A stretch of 64,000 nt of DNA from Methylobacterium iners (GCF_022179305.1 NZ_BPQP01000013.1:1-64000), one strand, 5' to 3'; shown: positions 38,701 through 46,267, counted from the stretch's first letter. Numbers and translations: made by a program. The notes: generated from the letters alone by a model not told the origin.

Positions 38701-40642
38701 CGTCCTCGTACTGCACCGCTGTCAGCATCGAGGGCGCCCGTGCGAGGTAGCGGGCGGCCGCCTCGAAGGGTGCGGCCTCAGGTGGGTCGTAGCTCGGCAG
38801 GAGCTGCTCGCCCGCGAGCGCCCCGGCAAGGCGAGCACGCTCGGTGACGCGTTCCTGGCGCTCGCCTTCCGCCCGGTCGGAGTCGTAGAGCCCGAGGGCC
38901 TGGCGCGTGTCGGTGTCGACGCCTCGCCACCAGCCGACGAAGGTCGGCAGGTCGTGGGTCGTGATGGCGGTCAGCGCTTCGCGCGGATAGGCGCCCGGCG
39001 CCTTGAAGCGGCCGTCCTGCTCCCGCTCGAAAGCGAGGATGCGATAGCTGAGAACTCCCGCCTGCATCAGCGCGTCCGAGAAGCCCTCCGGGGCCGTCCC
39101 GAGATCTTCCGCGATGACCAGACATTTCTGGCGGTGGCTCTCCAGCCGCAGGACCGCGAGCATGGCCTCGAACGGCATCGCCACGTAGGCGCCGTCCCGA
39201 GCCGAGCCCGTGACCGGGATCAGGAAGAGCCGCGCGAGCTGGAAGGCGTGGTCGATCCGGATTGCGCCGGCATGGCGCATGTTCGCCCGGACGAGGGCCC
39301 GGAAGGCGGCGAGACCGTCGCGCTCCATCTCCAGCGGGTCGAAGGCGGGTAGGCCCCAATCTTGGCCCTTGGGCGCCAGGAGATCAGGCGGCGCACCGAT
39401 CGAGACGCCGGCTACGAAGCGCTCGGGATGCGACCACACCTCGGAGCCGCCGCGATCGGCGCCCACCGCGAGGTCGCGGTAGAGGCCGAGCCGCATGCCC
39501 GCGTCGAGCGCGGTCTGCGAGGCTTCGCCAAGCTGCCGGTCGGCGAGGTACTGCAGCCAGACGTGATAGCGGACCGCCTCCGCGTGCTCTTGCGCGAAGC
39601 GGCGCACGGCCTCCGTGTCGGCGCGGCGCATCTCCTCGGGCCAATCGCCCAGCCAGTGCGCGCCCTGCGCCTGGAAGTGGGCGCTGATGGCCTCGAAGAC
39701 GCCGTGCGCCTCGAGGTCGGGACCGCCTTGAGCGCGAAAGGCCTCGAAAGCGGGGTCTGCGCCGGCGCGGGCGCGGGAATCCTCCCAGAGCGCCCGCAGC
39801 ACCGGCGAGAGCACCCCCCAGATGCCGGCATGATCGACGAGAGAGGCGTCGCGAAGGGCAGCGACCTGCGGCTCCATCGCCTTCAGCAGCTCGGCCGCCC
39901 GCGATCCGGCAAAGCCCGGAAGGGCGCTCGGTTCGATGAACAGCGTCTCAAGGAAGAGCCGCGACGAGGGTGAGTAGGGCGAAATCTTGGTGCGGTCGGT
40001 CTCGAATAGGGCGTGCACCGGGCTCAAGCCCAGGAACGAGGCCCCGCGCAAGCCCGCGTCGCGGGCGGCGCGGCCCGCATCGGCGTAGGAGCCGATCCCG
40101 AGGTTTTCGTGCGAGCGCAGGCCGTAGAGCTGGGCGGCGAGGCCCCAGTCACGGGCGCCCTCGTCGGCATAGGCGCGGGGTCGCCAGCAGCGCTGGGGCG
40201 CGGAGATGACCCAGGCTTGCGCCCTGCGGTCGCCCAAGGTCGCCGTGAGCCGATGATAGCCGGGCGTCAGCGGCGGGAGCTCGAAAGCCGCCCCGTCCTC
40301 AGCCGTGATCGGCGCACGACCCTCACGGGCTTGCCCCCGCTCGTCCACCAGCCGCCACGCCACCGTGCCCGCAGCCCCACCGATCCGCAGCGGCACACGG
40401 AAGGCGCGCCGCGCCTCCACCGGAAGGAGCGCCGGGACGAGGCCGCAGCGAACCGCTTCGACCTCCGCAAGGCTCGCCGCGACCTCGGCCTCGTTGCCGA
40501 CGGCGAAGCCGAGCGCGGCGAGCATGCCGCGCCGCGTCTCAAGGGAGGTCTCGACGGATTGCCCGAAGGCGTCGGTATAGCCGGAGGCGACGCCGACGAG
40601 GTCGGCCAGGCGTTCCAGGTCGCCGCGGTCGAGGTCGCTCAT
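35720..40642 (-). CDS. treY: 4-alpha-glucanotransferase / maltooligosyltrehalose synthase fusion (MalQ-TreY)
   Basis: A 1640-residue fusion. Residues 1 to about 705 are a GH77 amylomaltase with Asp near 464 (IRIDHAFQ), Glu near 511 (VIAEDLGT) and Asp near 562 (THDLPTF). Residues about 710-1640 are a GH13_26 maltooligosyltrehalose synthase (ATYRLQFHAGFTF start; Asp near 1036 in GLRIDHIDGLADP, Glu near 1065 in VVVEKILEPGERL, Asp near 1312 in THDTKRGED). MalQ would lengthen short maltodextrins and TreY turns their reducing end into trehalose. The start at 40642 overlaps the treZ stop (ATGA); the longer open frame upstream is out-of-frame shadow of treZ. Confidence 0.93.
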   Translation of the reverse strand: MSDLDRGDLERLADLVGVASGYTDAFGQSVETSLETRRGMLAALGFAVGNEAEVAASLAEVEAVRCGLVPALLPVEARRAFRVPLRIGGAAGTVAWRLVDERGQAREGRAPITAEDGAAFELPPLTPGYHRLTATLGDRRAQAWVISAPQRCWRPRAYADEGARDWGLAAQLYGLRSHENLGIGSYADAGRAARDAGLRGASFLGLSPVHALFETDRTKISPYSPSSRLFLETLFIEPSALPGFAGSRAAELLKAMEPQVAALRDASLVDHAGIWGVLSPVLRALWEDSRARAGADPAFEAFRAQGGPDLEAHGVFEAISAHFQAQGAHWLGDWPEEMRRADTEAVRRFAQEHAEAVRYHVWLQYLADRQLGEASQTALDAGMRLGLYRDLAVGADRGGSEVWSHPERFVAGVSIGAPPDLLAPKGQDWGLPAFDPLEMERDGLAAFRALVRANMRHAGAIRIDHAFQLARLFLIPVTGSARDGAYVAMPFEAMLAVLRLESHRQKCLVIAEDLGTAPEGFSDALMQAGVLSYRILAFEREQDGRFKAPGAYPREALTAITTHDLPTFVGWWRGVDTDTRQALGLYDSDRAEGERQERVTERARLAGALAGEQLLPSYDPPEAAPFEAAARYLARAPSMLTAVQYEDVVSELSQANVPGSTEGYPNWRRKLDRNLDAIAAPGGPLAKLAASLSAEERGPRSGAARLASPPPRATYRLQFHAGFTFADAEAIVPYLAKLGISHVYASPIQKARPGSTHGYDIVDHSTINPELGGEEGFIRFSETLRDHGLKLLLDIVPNHMGVGGADNPWWLSVLEWGGLSPYAHAFDIDWSRLGANNNLVVPFLGDRYGEALENGTLQLKFDAARGAFSVWHYEHEFPICPLQYPAILNRALAALGEIDDAAGLEILSVSERLRLMGEETNRERRLAFPGEAEELKQRLVEAVAASPQIAEAIARTLRLLNGVKGFPDSFGALHRMLELQSYRLAHWRVAASDINYRRFFDVNSLAGLRVEKSDIFQKSHETVFRHVREGRIDGLRIDHIDGLADPLGYARALQAAVGPGFYVVVEKILEPGERLRDWPVAGTTGYDVLNQLDGILVDRERHGRVTRFYRWATGDDEPYGFQLRAAKAEIIEISFASELEVMTADLKQIADADRRTRDFSVNAIRRALIEIIARFPTYRSYLPGDLDESDVEDEDIHLIEGAVAKAKRWSSLPDRSVHDFAADALVGRIDTVGPGRPEPAVILRFRRRFQQLTGPVMAKSLEDTLFYRFSVLLALNEVGGDPSEYGIDAEHFHGLQAARARDWPNAMITTATHDTKRGEDARSRLLALSELPEVWAEAWTILGQAARSRLKQGDDGPEPDARDQWMFLQAILGAWPLELLDRDDEAAITDFRQRLDTYSEKALREGKRRSSWVNVDEGYEAAAKALFAGLIAPGSKFLDLMRPIARRLAHLGMIAGLGRTVLKCTLPGLPDTYQGTEFWDFSFVDPDNRRPVDYTALAGALEEGLPPGELLQSWADGRIKQATLARLLSDRAAHPAFYADADYSALAADGERASHVLAFTRSNSTAGEGDLLVAVPRLVSGLIRETAWPGESFAGTVLSAPEGSLWTDIVTGTSVDAEAGRLDLGALFARLPYAVLRRTG

Positions 40643-42444
40643 CGGGCAGCCCCCGTCAGGAACACGCCGGTCCAAGAGGGCAGCTCGATGGTCTGCCCGG
40701 CAGCGGCGCTCGCCCAAATTACCTGGAGCCCGTCGGCCGAGGCCGCGAAATCGGCTTCGCCGAGATTGGCGACGAAGCGCAGGGTGCCGCCCGCGTAGCG
40801 CCACGTGCAATCGACCACGTCGGGACGGGGCAGGACGGCTTTTGCGCCGAGATAGCGGGTCTTGGTCAGAGGGACGACGGACTGATGCCGGATCTGCAGG
40901 AGGTTGCGGGTGTCGGCCCAGACCTCGCGGTGGGGAGAGCGGTCGATCTCAGCCCAGTCGATCTTCGAGGTCAGGAAGGTCCGCTCCTCGGTCGGGTCGG
41001 GGATGATCGAGGTGTCGTCGGCGAAGGCGGCGAAGCTCTTGAACTCGCGACGGCGCCCCTCGCGAACCGCCTTGTTCAGCTCCTCGTCCGGCGCGAAGTC
41101 GACGAAGAACAGGAAGGGGCTCGAGGCTGACCATTCCTCGCCCATCCAGAGCATGGGGATCTGGGGGCTGAGAAGGAGCCCGGCTCGGGCGAGCGCCAGC
41201 TTGCCGGGATCGCTGAGCGCGCTCAGGCGCTCGCCCAAGGCGCGATTGCCGACCTGGTCGTGGTTTTGGAGGAAGGTGACGAAGGCCGAGGGTGGCAGAT
41301 GGCCCGAGAGCTCGCCGCGGGGATGGTTGCCGAGCGTCGAGAAGGGCTCGCCCTGGTAGGCGAAGCCCTCGGCCAGGCAGCGTGCCAGGTGCACGACGGG
41401 CTTGTCGGCGAAGCTCGCGTAGTAACCCGCATCCTCGCCCGTCAGCAGGACGTGCCAGCAATGGTGGAGGTCGTCCGCCCATTGTGCATCGTGCTGGAGC
41501 GCCCGGCCGTCCTCGCCCCGCTCCAGCCAACGCGCCTGGTTCGCCTCGTTCTCCAGGACGAGATGGATGTGCCGGCCCGGCAGCCGCGCGCGAAGGGTCT
41601 CGCCGAGCTCCCCGATGAAGTGCCGCTCGGAATCGTCGAGGATGGCGTGGACGGCGTCAAAACGCAGTCCGTCGAAATGGTACTCCTCCAGCCAATAGAG
41701 CGCGTTCTCGATGAAGAAGTCGCGCACCACCCGGCCGCTCGCCTCACCGTCGAAATTGATGCCCGCGCCCCAGGGCGTTTGGTGCCGCTCGGTGAAGAAG
41801 GTCTTGGCGTAGGCGTGGAGATAGTTTCCCGCCGGTCCGAAGTGATTGTAGACGACGTCGAGGAAGACCATCAGCCCGAGGGCGTGCGCCCGGTCGATCA
41901 GGCGCTTCAGGTCGTCCGGCCGGCCGTAGGCGCTGTCGGGCGCATAGGGCAGTACGCCATCGTAGCCCCAGTTCCGCGTGCCCTTGAAATCGGCGAGCGG
42001 CAGAAGCTCGATGGCGGTGATGCCGAGGTCACGCAGCTCCTCCAGCTTGTCGGCGAGCGCGGCGTAGGTGCCCTCCGCTGTCGCGGTCCCGACGTGCAGT
42101 TCGTAAACGACCGCCTCCTCCCAGGGTCGCCCGGTCCACTCCGTATCCGTCCAGGCGAAGGCGCGGCCGTCGATCACCTCGCTCAAGCCCCCGACATCGT
42201 CGGGCTGAAAGCGGGAGGCGGGATCGGGCACGACGAGGTCGCCATCGATGCGATAGCCGTAGCGAGCGCCCCCCGTGACACCCGCAACCGTTGCGTGCCG
42301 CCAGCCTCCCTCCCCCTGGCTAAGGGGATGATCGGCGCCATCGAGCTGCAGGATCACATCCCGGGCCGTCGGCGCCCAGAGCGCGAAGTGCACGCCGTCG
42401 TCGGTCACCTGTGCGCCGAAGGCCATCGTGTGGGCACGCCGCAT
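40639..42444 (-). CDS. treZ: Malto-oligosyltrehalose trehalohydrolase
   Basis: A 601-residue GH13_10 enzyme that releases trehalose from maltooligosyltrehalose. An N-terminal E-set domain (FGAQVTDDGVHFALWAP) precedes the barrel with nucleophile Asp near 264 (GLRFDAVHAI), Glu near 297 (LENEANQARWL) and Asp near 394 (LQNHDQVGNRA). It is the first gene of the operon. The start at 42444 has AGGATGG upstream and begins just before the conserved N-domain; an internal ATG six codons later is possible. Partner of TreY, encoded by the overlapping next gene. Confidence 0.94.
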   Translation of the reverse strand: MRRAHTMAFGAQVTDDGVHFALWAPTARDVILQLDGADHPLSQGEGGWRHATVAGVTGGARYGYRIDGDLVVPDPASRFQPDDVGGLSEVIDGRAFAWTDTEWTGRPWEEAVVYELHVGTATAEGTYAALADKLEELRDLGITAIELLPLADFKGTRNWGYDGVLPYAPDSAYGRPDDLKRLIDRAHALGLMVFLDVVYNHFGPAGNYLHAYAKTFFTERHQTPWGAGINFDGEASGRVVRDFFIENALYWLEEYHFDGLRFDAVHAILDDSERHFIGELGETLRARLPGRHIHLVLENEANQARWLERGEDGRALQHDAQWADDLHHCWHVLLTGEDAGYYASFADKPVVHLARCLAEGFAYQGEPFSTLGNHPRGELSGHLPPSAFVTFLQNHDQVGNRALGERLSALSDPGKLALARAGLLLSPQIPMLWMGEEWSASSPFLFFVDFAPDEELNKAVREGRRREFKSFAAFADDTSIIPDPTEERTFLTSKIDWAEIDRSPHREVWADTRNLLQIRHQSVVPLTKTRYLGAKAVLPRPDVVDCTWRYAGGTLRFVANLGEADFAASADGLQVIWASAAAGQTIELPSWTGVFLTGAAR

Positions 42445-42659
42445 CGGGCCACCATCCTGTTGTCGTGCGCATCGGTCGACATCCGACGGTGCGTCGTCGT
42501 GAGAAGACCAGCCGGAAGTCTCTGGTTCCCGCAGACGAGCTATGGCGTGCACGCGAGGCGGCAACCGCAAAGGCGCCGGATTTGTGCGCTGCGGCGCGAA
42601 TGATCGTGCCACGTCGGCAAGACGCGCCGTTCGGCACGGTCCGGCACGAACCGGGGAGT

Positions 42660-42701
42660 GCAGCGATCACTTGCCTCAGCCCCCGGGGGCTGGGTCGCTG
42701 C
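42660..42701. repeat. Nested perfect palindrome
   Basis: The inner arms CAGCCCCC (42677-42684) and GGGGGCTG (42685-42692) form a 16-bp palindrome with no loop. The outer arms GCAGCGA (42660-42666) and TCGCTGC (42695-42701) pair around it. It could be extruded as a cruciform, fold as an RNA hairpin or bind a dimeric protein. No T-run follows on either side. Confidence 0.55.
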
Positions 42702-42741
42702 ATGCGGCGGACTTGCGGATTGGGTATCGACCGCTTACGTA

Positions 42742-42756
42742 GAACATATCATGAAC
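42742..42756. promoter_or_regulatory. LexA (SOS) box, GAAC-N7-GAAC
   Basis: GAAC-ATATCAT-GAAC is an exact alphaproteobacterial LexA direct repeat (GTTC-N7-GTTC on the other strand), with the AT-rich spacer usual for such boxes. It ends 53 bp upstream of the gene starting at 42810, a typical promoter position for LexA repression. Confidence 0.7.
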
Positions 42757-42809
42757 ACAACGGCGCAGCATCTCGCATGAGGGCTGCGCCTCAGCCCTGA
42801 AGAACGCCC

Positions 42810-43484
42810 ATGAGAACGGCTGACAAGCAGATCGCCGATATCCTGGTTCGCTACGGAGAGCCCTTCGCGGGCAATGTCTGGCGCGTCCAGGGCACGGCTG
42901 TGATCTATCACAAGACGCTTGAGCGCATCGCGGCCCAGGCTCGGATGGTGTTCGAGCCGCCGACCATCCTGCGCGCCGAGCGCGACGAAGCCGTCATCTT
43001 GGTGAGCGGACGCCTGCCTGGTGCGACGCCCAACGCCGATCGGGTCGAGTGGTCGATCGGCGAGGCGCTGGTCAACGTGAACTACCGCGTCTCGGGCAAG
43101 CAGGCCGCCTACGTCTACGCGATGGCCGAGAAGCGGGCGAAGGACCGCGTCATCCTCAAGCTCATCGAGCTTCACGGCCTCGTCTATTCCGAGGAGGAAG
43201 CCGACGAGTTCCGCCGCGGCCAGCCCGCGGCGATCCATGCCATCGACGAGGAGATGGACGGCCCCGACCCGTTCGACGAGGTGACGGAAGCGGAAGCCGA
43301 CCTCAAGCGGCGCATCGACGAGGTGGAGACGGTGAACGCCGTCACCGACCTCATGCTCGACGGCGAGACGCAGCGCATTCTCAACGCGATGCCGCAGGGC
43401 ACCCGCGACGAGGTTCGCGACTACGCCAAGGCGCGGCTCAGGACGCTCGGCTGGCCGGGAAAGCCGCGGCGGCGGGCAGCCTGA
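42810..43484 (+). CDS. Uncharacterised protein, possible phage-type single-strand annealing protein
   Basis: A 224-residue cytoplasmic protein. The first 130 residues look like a mixed alpha/beta domain: ADILVRYGEPFAGNVWRVQG, then TLERIAAQARMVFEPPTIL, a strand-rich stretch, and a basic helix AYVYAMAEKRAKDRVILKLI. The last part is acidic and helical with a Lys/Arg-rich tail (GKPRRRAA). I recall similar proteins from Rhizobiales prophages. The basic helix after a beta-sheet recalls the ERF/Rad52-type annealases, but no diagnostic motif proves this. The LexA box just upstream supports a DNA-damage role. No other phage genes are near. Function is inferred, not shown. Confidence 0.6.
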   Translation: MRTADKQIADILVRYGEPFAGNVWRVQGTAVIYHKTLERIAAQARMVFEPPTILRAERDEAVILVSGRLPGATPNADRVEWSIGEALVNVNYRVSGKQAAYVYAMAEKRAKDRVILKLIELHGLVYSEEEADEFRRGQPAAIHAIDEEMDGPDPFDEVTEAEADLKRRIDEVETVNAVTDLMLDGETQRILNAMPQGTRDEVRDYAKARLRTLGWPGKPRRRAA

Positions 43485-43525
43485 GGCACTCGTTGCCGAC
43501 GTGATTGCAGAGTGGCGAGAGAGCG

Positions 43526-43780
43526 ATGACCCCCTACAGCATCCAGGCCTTGACCTACAGCAACGCGCGGATCGTCTGGTTCCGCGGCGTCAAAGCGGCG
43601 ATTCTGTTCCCGCCGCTCTACGCCGGCGGACCCTACGAGCTCTACCCGCATCCCGAGACTTATCCGGGCCTGAGCTTCGAGGGGCTGCCCTCTCCGCTGC
43701 GACCGGAATTCATGCCGTTCGCGACACTCGACGACGTCTACGCCTTTCTCGGCATTCGGCCCAAGGCGATGGCTGCGTAG
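43526..43780 (+). CDS. Small orphan protein
   Basis: An 84-residue product starting [21 protein letters not shown], with GAGAGAG-like purines before the ATG. It is rich in Pro, Tyr and Phe ([21 protein letters not shown]) and has no signal peptide or membrane segment. I do not recognise a family. It lies 41 bases after the SOS-box gene on the same strand and could be read from the same transcript. Confidence 0.55.
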   Translation: MTPYSIQALTYSNARIVWFRGVKAAILFPPLYAGGPYELYPHPETYPGLSFEGLPSPLRPEFMPFATLDDVYAFLGIRPKAMAA

Positions 43781-43889
43781 GCTCGATTCCATTGGGTCTT
43801 GCTTGGATGCGTCTTCCTGTGCCGGACGGATCGCGTCGGAACTTGCGCGATGCGGTTGGCCTTTACCTGCGCCAACAGGGAGGAAACCG

Positions 43890-44357
43890 ATGAGTCGCGG
43901 ATATCCGTCGATGACGGCGCTTCTAGGACTGCTCGCCGTCGCGGGCTTCCAGAACAGGGACAAGATCGCCGAGTTGCTGGGCGGCCTCGGCCAGGGTGGG
44001 GGTCAGGCCCGCGGAGCTGGGCAGAGCGGAAACCAGGGCGGCCTCGGCGGCCTGCTCTCCGGGCTTGGCGGGGCGGTCGGCGGCGCTGGAGCCGGTGGCC
44101 TTCTGAGCGGCGGCCTGGGCGAACTCGTCGATCGCTTCAAGCAGGCCGGCCACGGAGAAACGGCGGAATCCTGGGTCAACACGGGACCCAACAAGGAGAT
44201 CGCGCCGCCGCAGCTCGAGCAGGCGATCGGGCCGGACGTGCTGGCGACACTTTCGCAGCAGACGGGCCTCTCGCGGGACGAGCTGCTCGCCCGTCTGTCC
44301 CGGGAACTGCCCCAGGCGGTCGACCGCTACACGCCGGACGGCCGCGTTCCAGCCTGA
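43890..44357 (+). CDS. YidB/DUF937-family protein
   Basis: A 155-residue protein. An N-terminal segment ([24 protein letters not shown]) precedes a Gly-rich linker (about residues 28-75). The YidB-like C-terminal domain follows: [22 protein letters not shown], then [37 protein letters not shown]. The family is widespread and uncharacterised. The start at 43890 has an excellent AGGGAGGAAA upstream, which rules out the longer open frame from 43803. It ends at a bidirectional hairpin. Confidence 0.85.
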   Translation: MSRGYPSMTALLGLLAVAGFQNRDKIAELLGGLGQGGGQARGAGQSGNQGGLGGLLSGLGGAVGGAGAGGLLSGGLGELVDRFKQAGHGETAESWVNTGPNKEIAPPQLEQAIGPDVLATLSQQTGLSRDELLARLSRELPQAVDRYTPDGRVPA

Positions 44358-44376
44358 CAGCAAACGACGAAAATCG

Positions 44377-44404
44377 CGGTGCCGCGCAGCTTGACGCGGC
44401 ACCG
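44377..44404. terminator. Bidirectional terminator hairpin
   Basis: A perfect 10-bp stem (CGGTGCCGCG and its complement) with an eight-base loop lies between the convergent stops of the YidB-like gene and the secretin N-domain gene. On the minus strand it is followed by CGATTTTCG, a short T-run; on the plus strand by GCTATTTCG. Confidence 0.7.
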
Positions 44405-44405
44405 G

Positions 44406-44900
44406 CTATTTCGCGCCATTACCTCCGGCGGCGAAGGCGCCCCGTTGCGTTGCCTGTCCGCTGACCTCGCCAAAATACTTCGTCGAATCGCCGAGCTGGA
44501 CGGAGGGCTGGCAGTTCGGCGTGCAGGAGTACGACTCCCGCTCGAGGCCGCGCTGGACCATGACCACCGAGGTCTGCTGCGCCTCCACGCTGATCGTCGA
44601 TTCTGCGAGCATACCGCCCGACTTGTCGAGGGCGATGAGGTTCGTCGCGCCGAAGCTCTTGCCCGTCAGGACGACGACACCGTTCTTCTGCAGCGAGATA
44701 TCGGCGATCATGGGGTTGCCGACGATCACCGTCCGCGTCGCCTCGGGCAGGCGGATGACCTTGGCGTTATCAACGATGACGGTGACGACGGGGGGGGCTT
44801 CGGCTGCCGTTGCGGCGGAGACCGCCAGTGCGAAAACAACCGTCAATAAGCCTTGTCGACAAATGCGGCTTGGCCGTGAGGACTGCGACGGGCTCAGCAT
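44406..44900 (-). CDS. Stand-alone pilus secretin N-domain protein
   Basis: A 164-residue exported protein. A signal peptide (hydrophobic stretch LLTVVFALAVSAATAAEA) is followed by one secretin N-terminal domain (VIVDNAKVIRLPEATRTVIVG, then SFGATNLIALDKSG). This is the same domain that opens CpaC in this locus (VGRSLIIDLPRDAKEVFV, then DDGATSIFVMDAEG). The C-terminal 50 residues carry Cys-x3-Cys (SCTPNCQPS) and are otherwise low in complexity. It may assist or gate the Tad secretin. It is divergent from flp, so both share a control region. The start at 44900 is chosen because the signal peptide follows it. Confidence 0.8.
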   Translation of the reverse strand: MLSPSQSSRPSRICRQGLLTVVFALAVSAATAAEAPPVVTVIVDNAKVIRLPEATRTVIVGNPMIADISLQKNGVVVLTGKSFGATNLIALDKSGGMLAESTISVEAQQTSVVMVQRGLERESYSCTPNCQPSVQLGDSTKYFGEVSGQATQRGAFAAGGNGAK

Positions 44901-45289
44901 CGTGGACTCACACTTGCGCGGGAAAGCCTTCACCACCGCGTGGAGGCCCCCGGGGGCCGACATCGGCAATTGGGCGATGTTCGATTCCCGTCAGAAAGCC
45001 TGATCCTGGTAAATTTATCTATAACCCCAGCCGGTCGATCCATCCGTCGCGTTCCTAGACGTTTTTTCATTCATAGCAGCTCAGAACCTCGATCAACGGG
45101 CAGACCGGGTGGAGCACCCCACCGTCTCAAGGATTCGTTCACCTTATCGGCATGACCGATCAGATGGCAGGCATTTGGACGGCGATTTAACCCAATCGCA
45201 ACGGGCGTCGTGCATCCTCATGACGTCGCCCATCACACTGTGACGATCTTCGACGGAACGTCGCAAGTCGTCGAAGAAGGATCTCCATC
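44901..45289. promoter_or_regulatory. Divergent control region of the Tad locus
   Basis: 389 bp, clearly more AT-rich than the genome (around 45000-45060). It contains a 14-bp palindrome GGCCCCCGGGGGCC (44945-44958) near the minus-strand gene, a CtrA-like TTAA-N7-GCAA at 45187-45201 and an imperfect hairpin at about 45204-45232 in the flp leader. flp has GAAGAAGG before its ATG. Confidence 0.55.
45187..45201 (+). promoter_or_regulatory. CtrA-like half/degenerate box upstream of flp
   Basis: TTAA-CCCAATC-GCAA keeps one full half-site and two of four bases of the other, about 90 bp upstream of the pilin ATG. In Caulobacter the Flp pilin gene pilA is CtrA-activated, which makes the position suggestive; the match alone is weak. 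Confidence 0.3.
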
Positions 45290-45457
45290 ATGACCAAAAT
45301 CTTCAAGCGCTTCGCGGCCGACGAGTCCGGCGCCACGGCCATCGAATATGGCTTGATCGCAGCGCTCATCGCCGTTGTTCTGATCACTGTACTGACCAGC
45401 CTTGGCACGGGCTTGAACGTCAAGTTCAAGTCAATTTCGGATGCGGTCGCCAAGTAA
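45290..45457 (+). CDS. flp: Flp-family type IVb pilin
   Basis: A 55-residue major pilin of the Tad system. The leader MTKIFKRFAADESG ends at the prepilin peptidase site Gly14, followed by ATAIEYGLIAALIAVV. The +5 glutamate and the adjacent tyrosine of type IVb pilins are present. The hydrophobic helix spans about residues 17-40 and the tail SISDAVAK is typical. Substrate of the CpaA peptidase encoded next. The Shine-Dalgarno GAAGAAGG precedes the ATG. A strong hairpin 51 bases after the stop likely allows much higher pilin mRNA than the rest of the operon. Confidence 0.93.
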   Translation: MTKIFKRFAADESGATAIEYGLIAALIAVVLITVLTSLGTGLNVKFKSISDAVAK

Positions 45458-45507
45458 TCTCACAATCGAGGATAACATCGATCGTGGGTTAGCGGCTGAA
45501 TTTATTC

Positions 45508-45544
45508 TCCGAGCAGGCAGCGCGTGCAGCATTGCCTGCTCGGA
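45508..45544 (+). terminator. Hairpin after flp (attenuator or mRNA 3' end)
   Basis: A perfect 12-bp stem (left arm 45508-45519, right arm 45533-45544) with a 13-base loop. No uninterrupted T-run follows, so it may terminate only partly or stabilise the pilin transcript while letting some transcription reach cpaA. Confidence 0.65.
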
Positions 45545-45675
45545 TAAATCTGAATAGATTTTGATAGCAAGACAATTAGTCGTTACATCGAAATTATTAT
45601 AAGACCGCCAAACCGCAAATATCCCTTCGCCATGCGCTATCGACACAAAAGTATTTCTCGAACGAGAGCCTTGCC

Positions 45676-46182
45676 ATGACGTCCCTAGGCCTTCTCGTCG
45701 TGTTTCCGTTCCTGATGGCATATGCAGCCTCGAGCGATCTCCTGACGATGACGATCCCCAATCAGGTGTCGCTCATCCTGATGATCACCTTTTTCGCCTT
45801 TGCTGTAGCCTGCGGACTCTCTTGGATGGTCATTGCGCTGCATGCCGGCGCCGGCGTCTCGGTTCTGGCCGTGACCTTCATGCTTTTTGCCTTCGGGGTG
45901 ATCGGTGGTGGAGATGCCAAGCTTGCGGCGGTGACCGCTCTTTGGCTGGGTTTCGATCATCTCATCGAGTATCTGATCGTTGCCTCCTTGGCAGGCGGAG
46001 CGCTCACTCTTACGATCATGTTTGTTCGCGGACTCCCGCTCCCCTTCGTTGCCGCACGACTCCCCTTCGCGCTTCGGCTTCACGACACGAAGGCGGGCAT
46101 TCCTTATGGAATCGCCCTCGCGGCAGCGGCACTCGTGATCCTGCCGAAAACTGCGCTCTGGGATCGTATGATCGCTGTCTGA
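45676..46182 (+). CDS. cpaA: Tad prepilin peptidase CpaA/TadV
   Basis: A 168-residue integral membrane aspartyl peptidase (A24 family) that cleaves the Flp pilin leader. One catalytic Asp is in the first loop (SSDLLTMTIPNQVS) and the second in the family signature GVIGGGDAKLAA. About five or six hydrophobic segments cover most of the chain. Third-position GC is lower than in housekeeping neighbours. It follows flp by about 220 bp. Confidence 0.92.
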   Translation: MTSLGLLVVFPFLMAYAASSDLLTMTIPNQVSLILMITFFAFAVACGLSWMVIALHAGAGVSVLAVTFMLFAFGVIGGGDAKLAAVTALWLGFDHLIEYLIVASLAGGALTLTIMFVRGLPLPFVAARLPFALRLHDTKAGIPYGIALAAAALVILPKTALWDRMIAV

Positions 46183-46267
46183 GATAGAACCAGTGGTTGT
46201 GACTGGTTCACCTTTATCTATGTTCCATGGACGGGAGTGAGACCGTCACGCCGGTGATCACCTCTGG

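Larger units (their letters stand above)
42445..42809. promoter_or_regulatory. Divergent region, treZ operon / SOS-box gene
   Basis: 365 bp that must hold the promoter of the 16-kb trehalose/glucan operon and that of the SOS-box gene. It contains a long nested palindrome (42660-42701) and the LexA-type box (42742-42756). A search by eye for a general-stress (EcfG) promoter GGAAC-N18/19-GTT ahead of treZ found only a partial match, with GGAAC at 42529-42525 on the minus strand. Confidence 0.6.

Noticed and set aside
42505-42529. General-stress (EcfG) promoter ahead of treZ
   Set aside because: GGAAC is present on the minus strand but the -10 element at the right spacing does not match GTT; too weak to annotate.
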